Under the pieces are notes generated by a model that made no database searches, was not told where the DNA came from, and saw only the letters and a program-made list of their open reading frames with translations. Shown here in pieces: positions 23,908-33,100 of a stretch of 64,000 nt of DNA; within the stretch, counting starts at the first letter, position 1; every line of letters begins with the position of its first letter. Origin of the DNA: Modestobacter sp. VKM Ac-2984 (GTDB lineage: Bacteria > Actinomycetota > Actinomycetes > Mycobacteriales > Geodermatophilaceae); contig NZ_JAPVBJ010000006.1 of the NCBI RefSeq assembly GCF_026967985.1, positions 186,001 to 250,000 of the forward strand. Direction: 5' to 3'. A program made the translations under genes and the position numbers.

Positions 23908-24951
23908 GTGCAGATCAACGAGCAGATGAGGGCGCGAGCCCCTCGGGCGGCGGCGCGGACCGCCGTCCCGGTGCTGTTGGTCTGTGCGGTGACGTTGCTG
24001 GTCTTCTCGCTGTTCGGGCCCAACGCGGTGACGGCGCGGGGTGTGGCCGCCTCCTGGGCGTGCGCCGCGCTGCTCGCCGTCCTGGCCCTGGCCTACCGGC
24101 GCACCGACCCGGCCCGGGTCGACGCCCGCGGCGGCTACGTGCTCATCGCCCTCCTCGGCGTCGTGCTGTGCTGCGGGATGAACTGGATCACCCGCGACCC
24201 CTCCGCCGGCGGACAGGCGTTCCTCGCCTTCCCGGTGCTCTGGGCCGGCGTCCAGCTCCGCCGCACCGCGGTGGCCCTGGTGACCGCCACCGCGCTGGCC
24301 GGGGACGCCGTGGTGCTGTTCCACCTCCAGCCGGCCGGCCACGCGGTCAGCGACCTCAGCTTCTTCGGCGCCGTGCTGGTGGTCATGGCGACGATGCTCG
24401 TGCGCGCCGGGGAGACCCAGGACCGGCTGGTGGCCCAGCTCCAGCAGCAAGCCGCCACCGACTCGCTCACCGGGCTGGCCAACCGGCGGGTGCTGAACGC
24501 GGCGCTGAGCACGGCGCTGGCCGCCCCGGTCGCACCGCGGGGCACCTCGCTGGTCCTGGTGGACGTCGACTCGTTCAAGGCGATCAACGACGAGCACGGC
24601 CACCCGGTCGGGGACGACGCCCTGGTGCACATCGCCGCGGTGCTGCGCTCGGTGGTCCGCGCCGGGGACGCCGTGCTCAGCCGGACCGGCGGTGACGAGC
24701 TCGCCGTCCTGCTGCCCGACTGCCCGGCGGACGTGGCCGCCGCCCGGGCCGGCGAAGTGCTCGACGCCGTCCGGGCCGCGCCCCTGGTGCTGCCCGATGG
24801 GACCCTGCTGGCGGTCTCGGTGAGCCTGGGCGTGGCCCACGCCCCCACGCACGCCGTCGGGCTGGAGGAGCTCTACGCGGCCGCCGACGCCGCCCTGTAC
24901 GCGGCCAAGCGCGCCGGCCGCGGCCGGGTCGAGGTGGCCGCGGTCAGCTGA
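23908..24951 (+). CDS. Membrane-bound diguanylate cyclase
   Basis: 347 residues from GTG 23908. Five or six hydrophobic helices fill residues 18-170, followed by a short coiled coil and a GGDEF domain (about 180-345). Key motifs are TDSLTGLANRR, VDSFKAINDEHGH and the active-site GGDEL at 261-265, a permitted variant of GGDEF. An RAGD near the inhibitory-site position lies one residue further from GGDEL than usual. It should make c-di-GMP from two GTP in response to a membrane signal. It converges with the Wzz-type gene (8-base overlap of the ends) at the edge of an exopolysaccharide locus, a common target of c-di-GMP. Confidence 0.9.
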   Translation: MQINEQMRARAPRAAARTAVPVLLVCAVTLLVFSLFGPNAVTARGVAASWACAALLAVLALAYRRTDPARVDARGGYVLIALLGVVLCCGMNWITRDPSAGGQAFLAFPVLWAGVQLRRTAVALVTATALAGDAVVLFHLQPAGHAVSDLSFFGAVLVVMATMLVRAGETQDRLVAQLQQQAATDSLTGLANRRVLNAALSTALAAPVAPRGTSLVLVDVDSFKAINDEHGHPVGDDALVHIAAVLRSVVRAGDAVLSRTGGDELAVLLPDCPADVAAARAGEVLDAVRAAPLVLPDGTLLAVSVSLGVAHAPTHAVGLEELYAAADAALYAAKRAGRGRVEVAAVS

Positions 24952-26266
24952 CCCGGCGGGGGACCGCCCGGTCGGAGGACTCCAGGACTGCGCCGACCAG
25001 CGGCGCGCCGAGCGTGTGCAGGAGGGAGGTGACGTCGTGCAGCTCGCGTCGCGTCGTCCCTCCGGCCCGGACGGCCAGGACCACCCCGTCGCTCAGCGTG
25101 GTCAGCGACGCGGCCCCCGAGCGCTGGTCCAGCGGCGGGGGCACGACGATGGTGACGTCGGCGTCGCCGGAGACCTCGGCCAGGACCTCGGCCATCCGGG
25201 GGCCGTCGAGGAGGTCCTCGCCCCCCGCGTCCGGCGGCCGGCCGGCCGGCAGCACGCGCAGGCCGTGCGGGCCCGGGCGCAGCGCCTCCTGGACGGTGAG
25301 GCGGCCGGCCAGCACCTCGGCCAGGCCGGGGGTCTGCTCCGGCAGGCCGAGCAGCCCGGCGGCCCGGGGGGCCCACAGGTCGGCCTCGACGAGCACCGTC
25401 CGCAGCCGCGCGGCGGCGAACACCCCGGCCAGGTCCCAGCCCAGCGCGGCGCCGTCGGCGCGCGCCGTCGGGCCGAGCACGGTGACGGTGCGCGGTGCTG
25501 CGGTGCGGCGCCCGGGACGGTCCCCGAGGTGGGCGCGGATCCGGCGCAGCGCCTCGCCGCGCTCCACGCCCGGCCCCTCGCCGCGACGCCGCCGGTCGCG
25601 CCGCGGGACGACCGCGAGGGCCGGGACGCCGGCCGCGGCGAGCTCGTCGACGTCCCGGACGGTGTCGTCCATCGACTCGCGCACGAACGCGACGGCGACG
25701 CCGACGGCCAGCCCGAGCAGCGCGCCGACGGCGAGCAGCACCCCGGTGGTGGGCGCGGTCGGGGTGGTCGGCAGCGCCGCCGGCCGGATGGTGCTGACCT
25801 GCACGGTGTCCACGGTGGAGCCCGGCGCGTCCTCCAGCTCCGCCAGCAGGTCGGAGAACGCACCCCCGGCGGCGTTGGCGATCTCCTGGGCGCGCTCGGG
25901 CACGGGGTCCTGCACGCGCACGGTGAGCAGCACCGTCTCCGCCGGCACCTCGACCGTCATCTCCCGGGCCACCTCGGCGCCGGTCAGCTCCAGGTCGAGG
26001 CCCTCGGCGACCCGCTCGCCGAGCAGCGGGCTGCCCAGCACGGCCGCGTAGGACTGCATCCGCTGCTGCAGGTAGGCGGTGTCCTGCCGGGTCACCACGC
26101 CCTCGTCGGCCTCCTCCGACGCGCCGAGGAACAGCTGCGCCTCGGCGACGTACACCGGGGTGCGGAGCAGCGCCACGGCCAGGGCCAGGGCCATGCCGAG
26201 CACGATGCACAGCGCGATGGGCAGTGCACCGCGGCGGAGCGCGCGGGAGATCTCGCGGAAGGTCAT
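24944..26266 (-). CDS. Wzz-type polysaccharide co-polymerase with degenerate tyrosine-kinase domain
   Basis: 440 residues. The N-terminal Wzz domain is bounded by hydrophobic helices at about 15-36 and 172-194, with a proline-rich PTTPTAPTTG segment before the second. A cytosolic BY-kinase-like domain (about 245-425) follows, with VLVEADLWAP where a Walker A' motif would be. The primary Walker A (GxGKST) is absent: the corresponding stretch is TVLGPTARADGAALG, lacking the lysine. The kinase is therefore probably inactive, and no tyrosine cluster is present at the C-terminus. It likely sets chain length of the polymer made by the divergent GT2-Wzy-Wzx genes. Confidence 0.85.
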   Translation of the reverse strand: MTFREISRALRRGALPIALCIVLGMALALAVALLRTPVYVAEAQLFLGASEEADEGVVTRQDTAYLQQRMQSYAAVLGSPLLGERVAEGLDLELTGAEVAREMTVEVPAETVLLTVRVQDPVPERAQEIANAAGGAFSDLLAELEDAPGSTVDTVQVSTIRPAALPTTPTAPTTGVLLAVGALLGLAVGVAVAFVRESMDDTVRDVDELAAAGVPALAVVPRRDRRRRGEGPGVERGEALRRIRAHLGDRPGRRTAAPRTVTVLGPTARADGAALGWDLAGVFAAARLRTVLVEADLWAPRAAGLLGLPEQTPGLAEVLAGRLTVQEALRPGPHGLRVLPAGRPPDAGGEDLLDGPRMAEVLAEVSGDADVTIVVPPPLDQRSGAASLTTLSDGVVLAVRAGGTTRRELHDVTSLLHTLGAPLVGAVLESSDRAVPRRVS

Positions 26267-26391
26267 GGAGGTGCCTCATCACATCGACGGTGTCCGGGTG
26301 GCGACGTCCGCACCTGTACCGTGCCCTCGGTGGCGCCGAGCCGACGTAGCGTAACGAGCCGCTCGCAGGAAGTCGTGGAGGGCGCACGTTC

Positions 26392-27318
26392 GTGGGCACG
26401 GAGACCCCGGTGACGGGCATGGGGACAGCAGCTGCGCCGGCCGGCTCGGTCGGTGCGGTCTGCGTGCTGCACGGCGACCCGGAGGTGCCGGACTGGCTGT
26501 TCCGGCTCGCCCGGGCGATGCCCCTGGTCCTGGTCGTCAACGACCCCGGGCCCGGCCGGTACGCCCGCCTCCCCGCGGCCGCGGTCACGCTGGTCAACGA
26601 CGAGCCGGCGGGCTTCGCGGTGAACGTGGACCGGGGGGTCGACGCGCTGCTGGCGGCCGCGCCGGTCGACGTCCTGCTGAGCGTCAACTTCGACCTGGAG
26701 CTCGAGCTGGACGCCGTCGACTCGCTGGTGGCCGCGCTCGACCAGCACCCGGAGGTGGCCGCCGCCGGGCCGCTGCTGACCGGGCACGACGGCGAGCCGG
26801 TGTTCAGCTCCGGCCGGCTGCCGCGTCCGGTGCTGGAGTTCCTGCGGGCCGCCGGCCTGCGCCAGGGGCGGCTGCTGGAGTGGCAGCGGCTGCTGCTGCG
26901 CCGCTCGGCCACCTGGCGGGCGCGCAACTCCGGAGCCACCAGCGCGCCGGTCCGGCTGCTGCCGGACGGGGAGTACCTGCCGTGGACGTGCGTGGCGGTG
27001 CGCCGCACGGCCTGGACGTCGGTGGGTCCGCTGGACCGCCGGTTCCGCCTGTACGCCGAGGACATCGACTGGTCGGTGCGGGCGGTCGCGGCCGGCTGGC
27101 GGCTGTGCGTGGTCACCCCCGGGTCCCCGGTGGTGCACGCCGAGCGCTGGACCCGCAGCCCGACCACCGACGCCTGGTACGAGGCGAGCCACACGCGGCT
27201 GCACCGCAAGCACGGCTGGACGGCGAGCGGCCGTGCGCAGCGAGCCGGGCTGGCGCTGCGCCGCTGGACGCCCCTGCGCTGGGTCAGCCCGCTGGTCTGG
27301 GCGGAGACCCGCCGGTGA
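26392..27318 (+). CDS. GT2-family glycosyltransferase (rhamnosyltransferase-like)
   Basis: 308 residues from GTG 26392. The fold is a GT-A glycosyltransferase: NVDRGVDALL and VNFDLELELDAVDSLVAAL near residue 100 occupy the nucleotide-sugar/metal site region, and LDRRFRLYAEDIDWSVRAVAAGW near 215-240 is the acceptor-side ED motif typical of rhamnosyltransferase-like GT2 enzymes. No membrane helix is seen. It lies divergent from the Wzz-type gene and overlaps the next gene by 4 bases (GTGA), so it probably adds one sugar in assembly of the lipid-linked repeat unit. Confidence 0.85.
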   Translation: MGTETPVTGMGTAAAPAGSVGAVCVLHGDPEVPDWLFRLARAMPLVLVVNDPGPGRYARLPAAAVTLVNDEPAGFAVNVDRGVDALLAAAPVDVLLSVNFDLELELDAVDSLVAALDQHPEVAAAGPLLTGHDGEPVFSSGRLPRPVLEFLRAAGLRQGRLLEWQRLLLRRSATWRARNSGATSAPVRLLPDGEYLPWTCVAVRRTAWTSVGPLDRRFRLYAEDIDWSVRAVAAGWRLCVVTPGSPVVHAERWTRSPTTDAWYEASHTRLHRKHGWTASGRAQRAGLALRRWTPLRWVSPLVWAETRR

Positions 27319-28598
27319 CCTCCCCGGCGCTGTCCCGCCGGTTCGTGCTGGGCTACGCCCCCCTCTGGCTGGCCGGTGCGGGTTTCCTGTGGTGGCCGTG
27401 GCTGCTGGTCCGGCTGGTGCTGCGCGCCCGCGCCGAGCACCGGCCGCCGCTGCTGCTGACCGGGGTGGCGGGCTTCCTCGGGCTGAGCCTGCTGCTCGCG
27501 CTCGTCCAGGCCCCTCCGGCCGGACGGGTGCTGGGCGCCGCGCTCAACCTCCTGGTCTGGGTCTGCCTGGTGCTGCTGGTGGCCGCCCGGCCGTCCCGGC
27601 GTCAGCTCGCCGAGGCGGCTGCGGGCCTGGTGGGGCTGGCCCTGGTCCAGGCCGCGCTGACCCTGCTGGCCCTGCTGGTGTACCCGCGGGCGCAGGACCT
27701 CGTGCTGCCGCTGGGGCGGCTGCTGCCCGACTCGGTGCTGGCCGATCCCAGCATCACCGCCTTCGCCGTCACCCACCTGGCCTTCCCCGACTACTTCGCG
27801 ATGCCGGTCGTCCGCAGCGGCGGGATCCTCGGCAACCCGACCTGGGGCGGCGCGCTGGCCGCGCTCGGGATCCTGCTGCTGGTGGTGGACCCGTTCGGCG
27901 TGCGGCGCCCCGGGGTGCGGGGCTGGGTGCTCACGGCGGCGGGCGTCGTCGTCCTGCTGCCGTCGCTGGTGCTGTCGTACTCGCGCAACACCCTGCTCGC
28001 CCTGCTCGTCGCGCTGGTCGCGGCCGGGGCAGTGCTGCTGCGGCGCCGGTTGGGCGGCCCCGGTTTCGCCGCCCTGGTGTCGCTGTCGGTCGCCGGCGGC
28101 GTCGCGATCCTGGCGGCGCTGCCGGTCCCCGCGTTGATCGCGTCGCTGAACGGCACCCGGGCCGGCTCGGCCGAGACGCGCGGGGAGATCTACTGGATCA
28201 CGCTGGACCGGGTGCTCGCCTCGCCCACCCCGCTGCTCGGCTCCGGGGTCAAGGAGCGGGTGCCCGGGCTGGTGGCCAGCCTGGGCAGCCACAGCAGCTA
28301 CCTGGGGCTGCTGTACCGCGGCGGCGCCGTCGCCCTGCTGCTGTTCCTGGCCGCGCTGGTCGTGGCCGGCTGGGTGGCCTGGCGGCGCGGGGAGGCGGCG
28401 GCGCTCGCGCTGGTCGTCTTCACCGCGGTCTGGTCGGTGGCCGAGGACGTCGACGTGGGGCACTTCGTCCCGCTCGCGCTGGTGCTCGCGCTCGGGCTGC
28501 TCGGGCAGCCCGACGACGCCGGACCACCGGAGCACGAGGTCAGCGCCGCCGACCGCCCGGCACCGGTGGGCGCGGCGGCCGGTGCACGTGTCGGCTGA
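27315..28598 (+). CDS. O-antigen polymerase/ligase-like membrane protein (Wzy type)
   Basis: 427 residues from GTG 27315. About ten hydrophobic helices, a large loop after GGILGNPTWGGALAALGILL, the motif SYSRNTLLALLVAL and a later loop with GSGVKER and SHSSYLGLLYRGG are the features of Wzy/WaaL family proteins, in which the loop arginines and histidines handle the undecaprenyl-linked glycan. With the downstream flippase and the upstream Wzz-type protein it fits a Wzx/Wzy-dependent surface polysaccharide pathway. Polymerase and ligase cannot be told apart by sequence; the Wzz neighbour favours polymerase. Confidence 0.8.
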   Translation: MTSPALSRRFVLGYAPLWLAGAGFLWWPWLLVRLVLRARAEHRPPLLLTGVAGFLGLSLLLALVQAPPAGRVLGAALNLLVWVCLVLLVAARPSRRQLAEAAAGLVGLALVQAALTLLALLVYPRAQDLVLPLGRLLPDSVLADPSITAFAVTHLAFPDYFAMPVVRSGGILGNPTWGGALAALGILLLVVDPFGVRRPGVRGWVLTAAGVVVLLPSLVLSYSRNTLLALLVALVAAGAVLLRRRLGGPGFAALVSLSVAGGVAILAALPVPALIASLNGTRAGSAETRGEIYWITLDRVLASPTPLLGSGVKERVPGLVASLGSHSSYLGLLYRGGAVALLLFLAALVVAGWVAWRRGEAAALALVVFTAVWSVAEDVDVGHFVPLALVLALGLLGQPDDAGPPEHEVSAADRPAPVGAAAGARVG

Positions 28599-29847
28599 CC
28601 AGGCCGTCCCGGGGGAGGACGTCCGCCCCGGACGTCAGCGGGTGTTCACCCTGCTCGACCAGGGGCTGTCCAGCGTCACCAACTTTGCCCTGTCCCTGGT
28701 GGCCGCCCGGGAGCTGGCCCCCACCGAGCTGGGCGCGTTCGCCGTGGCCGTGGCCACCTACCTGATCATGCTGGGGCTCGTGCGCGCGGCCTGCGGGGAG
28801 ACGCTGCTGGTGCGCCATGCCGGGGCCCCGGCCGACGACTGGCCGGTGCTGACCCGGGCGGTGACCGGGCTGGCCGCGGCAGGGGGATGTCTGGCCGCGG
28901 TGCTGGTCGCGGCGGTCGGGCTGGTGATCGGCGGCCGCGTCGGGCCGGCGCTGGTGGTGCTCGCGCTCACCCTGCCCGGCCTGCTGGTGCAGGACGCCTG
29001 GCGGTACTGCCTCCTGGGTGCCGGGCGGGCCGGGGCGGCGTCGGCGCTGGACGGCGTCTGGGTGGTGCTGCTCGTGCCCGCGTTCGCCGTCCCGCTGGTC
29101 GCCGACCGGGTGAGCGCCCCCTCGCTGCTCCTGGCGTGGGGGGTCGCCGGGGCGGCGTCGCTGCCGCTGGCGGTGCTGCTGGACCGGGTGCGCCCGGACG
29201 TCGTCCTGGGCTGGCGGTTCCTGCGGGAGAACTCCCAGCTGATCCGGCGCTACTGCCTCGAGTCGCTCACCGGCTTCGGCGCCTACCAGGTCTTGGTCTA
29301 CGGGCTCGCCGCACAGTTCGGCCTCGCCCTCGCGGGCACGCTCCGGCTGGCGCTGACCGCGCTCAGCCCGGTGAACGTGCTGTTCCAGGGGGCGTACACG
29401 ATCGCCACCGTGCGCAGTGTGCAGCTGCGCGGACAGGGCGCGGGCCCGCACCAGCGCTGGTCGGTCACCGTCGGCGCGACGCTGGCCGCGGTGGCGGTGC
29501 TCTGGACCGGCGTGCTGCTGTTGCTGCCCGCCGGGGTGGTCAGCGCGGTGCTCGGGCCGGAGTGGCCGGAGGTCCGGGGCGTGGTGGCCGTGCTGGGCCT
29601 CTGGCTGGTGGCCGTCGGCGTCCAGTCGGGGGCGGCCACCGGGTTGCACGGGCTGGTCGACTCGCGCCGGAGCCTGGCCGCGCAGCTGACGTCCGCGCCG
29701 GCGCTGCTGGTCCTGGCCTGGGCCGGTGCCGCGCTGGCGGGCGTCCTGGGCGTCGCGGTCGGCTACGTGGCGGCCGGGCTGGTCTCCGGGGTCGTCTGGT
29801 GGAGCCTGTACCGCCGCTCGTTGCGGCTGGGTCCCGCGGCGGCCTGA
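28582..29847 (+). CDS. Polysaccharide flippase (Wzx/MATE-like)
   Basis: 421 residues from GTG 28582 (a second GTG two codons on is possible). Roughly twelve hydrophobic helices are seen, starting with QGLSSVTNFALSLVAARELA, the typical first-helix pattern of polysaccharide transporter family proteins (Gln-Gly-hydrophobic-Ser-N). It would move the lipid-linked repeat unit across the membrane for polymerisation. It overlaps the end of the polymerase gene by 17 bases, and the polysaccharide block ends here before the secreted pectinase gene. Confidence 0.85.
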   Translation: MHVSADQAVPGEDVRPGRQRVFTLLDQGLSSVTNFALSLVAARELAPTELGAFAVAVATYLIMLGLVRAACGETLLVRHAGAPADDWPVLTRAVTGLAAAGGCLAAVLVAAVGLVIGGRVGPALVVLALTLPGLLVQDAWRYCLLGAGRAGAASALDGVWVVLLVPAFAVPLVADRVSAPSLLLAWGVAGAASLPLAVLLDRVRPDVVLGWRFLRENSQLIRRYCLESLTGFGAYQVLVYGLAAQFGLALAGTLRLALTALSPVNVLFQGAYTIATVRSVQLRGQGAGPHQRWSVTVGATLAAVAVLWTGVLLLLPAGVVSAVLGPEWPEVRGVVAVLGLWLVAVGVQSGAATGLHGLVDSRRSLAAQLTSAPALLVLAWAGAALAGVLGVAVGYVAAGLVSGVVWWSLYRRSLRLGPAAA

Positions 29848-30113
29848 GGCTCGACGCCGCCGACTCCACCGTTCCATTGAACGGAAGAGTCGTCACGGTG
29901 TGTAGTCGTGCACCGGCACTGCTGCGAACGGGCGTGCACCCGAACAGGTGAAACGGACCGCACGGGCCCGAATGGTGTGACTCAGCGTTGCCTGGTGCAC
30001 AACTGGCGACGTAGCGTCCTGCCCCGAACGCCCGAGCGCCCACCGGTGTGCGGATCGGCGTGTCGTCGTCCTCGGAGCCTGTCTCCTCGGCCCCTGCAGA
30101 GAAGAGCTCGTCT

Positions 30114-33100
30114 GTGTCTCGCGCTTCCCGTCCGCCCGCACTCGCCTCGCGTGCCGGCGCTGCCACCCTGGCGGCCGCCGCCCTGCTCGGCAGCCTCGTC
30201 GTCGGCGTGCCCAGCGCCGCCGCCGCCACCGGTTCGACCCCCGTGGCCGACTTCGACGGGGACGGCGCCAGCGACCTCGGCGTCTTCCGGCCCGCTGCGG
30301 GCCAGTTCCTGATCGAGGGCCAGGCCGCCACCTGGTGGGGCGGTGACGGCGACGTCGACGTCTCCGCCGACTACGACGGCGACGGCACCACCGACATCGC
30401 GGTGTTCCGCCCGTCGACGGGTCAGTGGTTCGTCGAGGGCGGTGCCAGCACGTTCTGGGGCGGCGAGGGTGACGTGGCCGTGCCGGCGGACTACGACGGG
30501 AACGGCAGCGCCGACATCGCGGTGTTCCGCCCGTCGACGGGTCAGTGGTTCGTCGAGGGCGGTGCCAGCACCTACTGGGGCGAGGCCGGGGACGTGGCCG
30601 TGCCAGCCGACTACGACGGCAACGGCAGCGCCGACATCGCGGTGTTCCGCCCGTCGACGGGTCAGTGGTTCGTCGAGGGCGGTGCCAGCACGTACTGGGG
30701 CGGCGAGGGCGACGTGGCCGTGCCGGCGGACTACGACGGGAACGGCGCGGCCGAGGCCGCGGTGTTCCGCCCGTCGACCGGCGAGTGGTTCATCGAGGGC
30801 GGGACCAGCGCGTACTGGGGCGGCCCGGGTGACGTGGCCGTGCCGGCCGACTACGACGGGAACGGCGCCACCGACATCGCGGTGTTCCGCCCCGAGACCG
30901 GGCAGTGGTTCGTCGAGGGCGGCGCCAGCACCTCGTGGGGCGGTGCGGGCGACCTCGCACTGACCCGCAGCCTGGGCGAGCGGCAGGCGGCCGAGGCCGC
31001 GCCGATCGACCCCGCACCGGTCGACACCACCGCACCGGCCGCACCGACCGACGTGACCACCGTGCTGGGCGACAGCTCGGTCACCGTCACCTGGGCCGCC
31101 GCTGCCGAGGACGACGTCACCGGGCACTCCGTCCAGCGCACCGAGGCCGGTGGCGAGCCGGTCGTGCTGACCGGCGAGCCGGTCGAGGGCACCTCCTTCA
31201 CCGACGCCTCCGCCACGGTCGGGACCCGGTACTCCTACACGGTCACCGCGACCGATACCGCGGGCAACGCCTCCGCTCCCTCCGCCGCCGCCGTCGCCAC
31301 CCCGGTGGACGCCGACGTCGTCGTGGCCGCCGACGGGTCCGCCGACGCCACGACGGTGCAGGCCGGCGTCGACCTGGTGCCGAACAACGCCGACCACCGC
31401 GCCGACCCGCAGCTGGTGCTCGTCCAGCCCGGCACCTACGAGGGCCTGGTCGCCTCCGGCAACCGGTACGGCGTCACGATCATGGGTGCCACCACCGACC
31501 CCGCCGACACCGTCCTGACCGCCGCCGACGCGGTGAAGCCGACCGTCTCGCTCTCCGGGGAGCAGTGGTCGCTGCTCAACCTGACCGTCGCCAACACGAA
31601 CGGCACCGGGGTCGCCGGTGCCACGGCGACGGCGATGAAGGTCAGCTCCGGTGACCGCGACGTCTTCGACAACGTCGCCTTCCTCGGCAACAAGCAGACC
31701 CTGCAGCTGCAGACGTCGAACACCACGACCTACAGCCGGATGTACTTCTCGAACGCCTACGTCGAGGGCGCGCAGGACATGATCCTGGGCCGCGCGGTCG
31801 CCGTCTTCGAGGACAGCACGATCCACGTGCTCGACCAGCCCGGCGCGGCGATCACCGACTCGGCGATCAGCTCCGCGCACCCCTACGGCTTCCTGATCAC
31901 CGACAGCGAGATCGTCACCGACGGGGTCGCCGAGTCCATCTACCTGGGCCGTCCCTACCCGGCGAGCACCACCGCGCAGGCGCAGGTGACCATCCGCGAC
32001 ACCGAGCTCGGTGCCGGGATCAAGACCGCCCAGCCCTGGAAGGACTGGGACGCCACCACGCCCTGGACCTCGGCTCGCTTCTCCGAGTACCAGAACACCG
32101 GCCCGGGCGCGACGGTCAACGCCAACCGCCCGCAGCTGACCGACGAGCAGGCCGCGCAGTACACCAAGGCCGCCTACCTCGCCGGCACCGACGGCTGGGC
32201 CCCGGTCGGGCAGCAGCTGCCCACCGAGCCGGCCGACACGACCGCCCCGGCAGCCCCGGCCGGCCTCGCGGCCACCGCCGGGAACGCCCAGGTCGAGCTG
32301 GTCTGGACGGCGAACGCCGACAGCGACCTCGCCGGCTACCACCTGTACCGGGCCGCGGGCGCCACGGTCGAGGTGACGGCGGAGAACAAGGTGGACACGG
32401 AGCTGCTCACCGGCTCCTCCTACACCGACCGCGCCGTGGTCAGCGGCACCGAGTACGCCTACGTGCTCACCGCCGTCGACGGTGCGGGCAACGAGTCGGC
32501 CGCCTCGGCGACCGTCTCGGCCACCCCGACCGGCGAGGTGCTGCCGGTGCACGACCTGCTGGTCGCGCAGGACGGCTCGGGTGACTTCGCCACCGTGCAG
32601 GCCGCCGTCGACGCCGCCGGCGCCGGCACGGCCGGCGACCCGGTCGTCATCGCCATCAAGCCGGGCACCTACCGCGAGCTGGTCAGCATCACCAAGAACC
32701 AGGTCTCGCTGCTCGGCACCACCGGGACGGCCACCGACGTCGTGCTCAGCTACGACAACGCCGCCGGCACCATCAACCCGGCGACCGGCTCGGCGTACGG
32801 CACCGGCAACAGCCAGAGCGTGCTGGTCAAGGGCAACGACGTCACGGTCAGCGACCTGACGATCGAGAACGCCTTCGACGAGGCGGCGGCGACGTTCAAC
32901 GACAAGCAGGCGGTCGCGCTGAACACCACCGGCGACCGGCTGGTCTTCGACAACGTGCGCCTGCTGGGCAACCAGGACACCCTGCTGGTCAACTCCGGTG
33001 ACGCCAACCGGGTCGCCCGGTCCTACTTCGTGGACAGCTACGTCGAGGGCGACGTCGACTTCGTCTTCGGCCGGGGCACCGCGGTGTTCGACCGGAGCAC

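Noticed and set aside
30300-30970. CRISPR array (regular repeats at 120-base period)
   Set aside because: The repeats are in frame, lack spacers and encode a conserved 40-residue protein unit; no cas genes are present.
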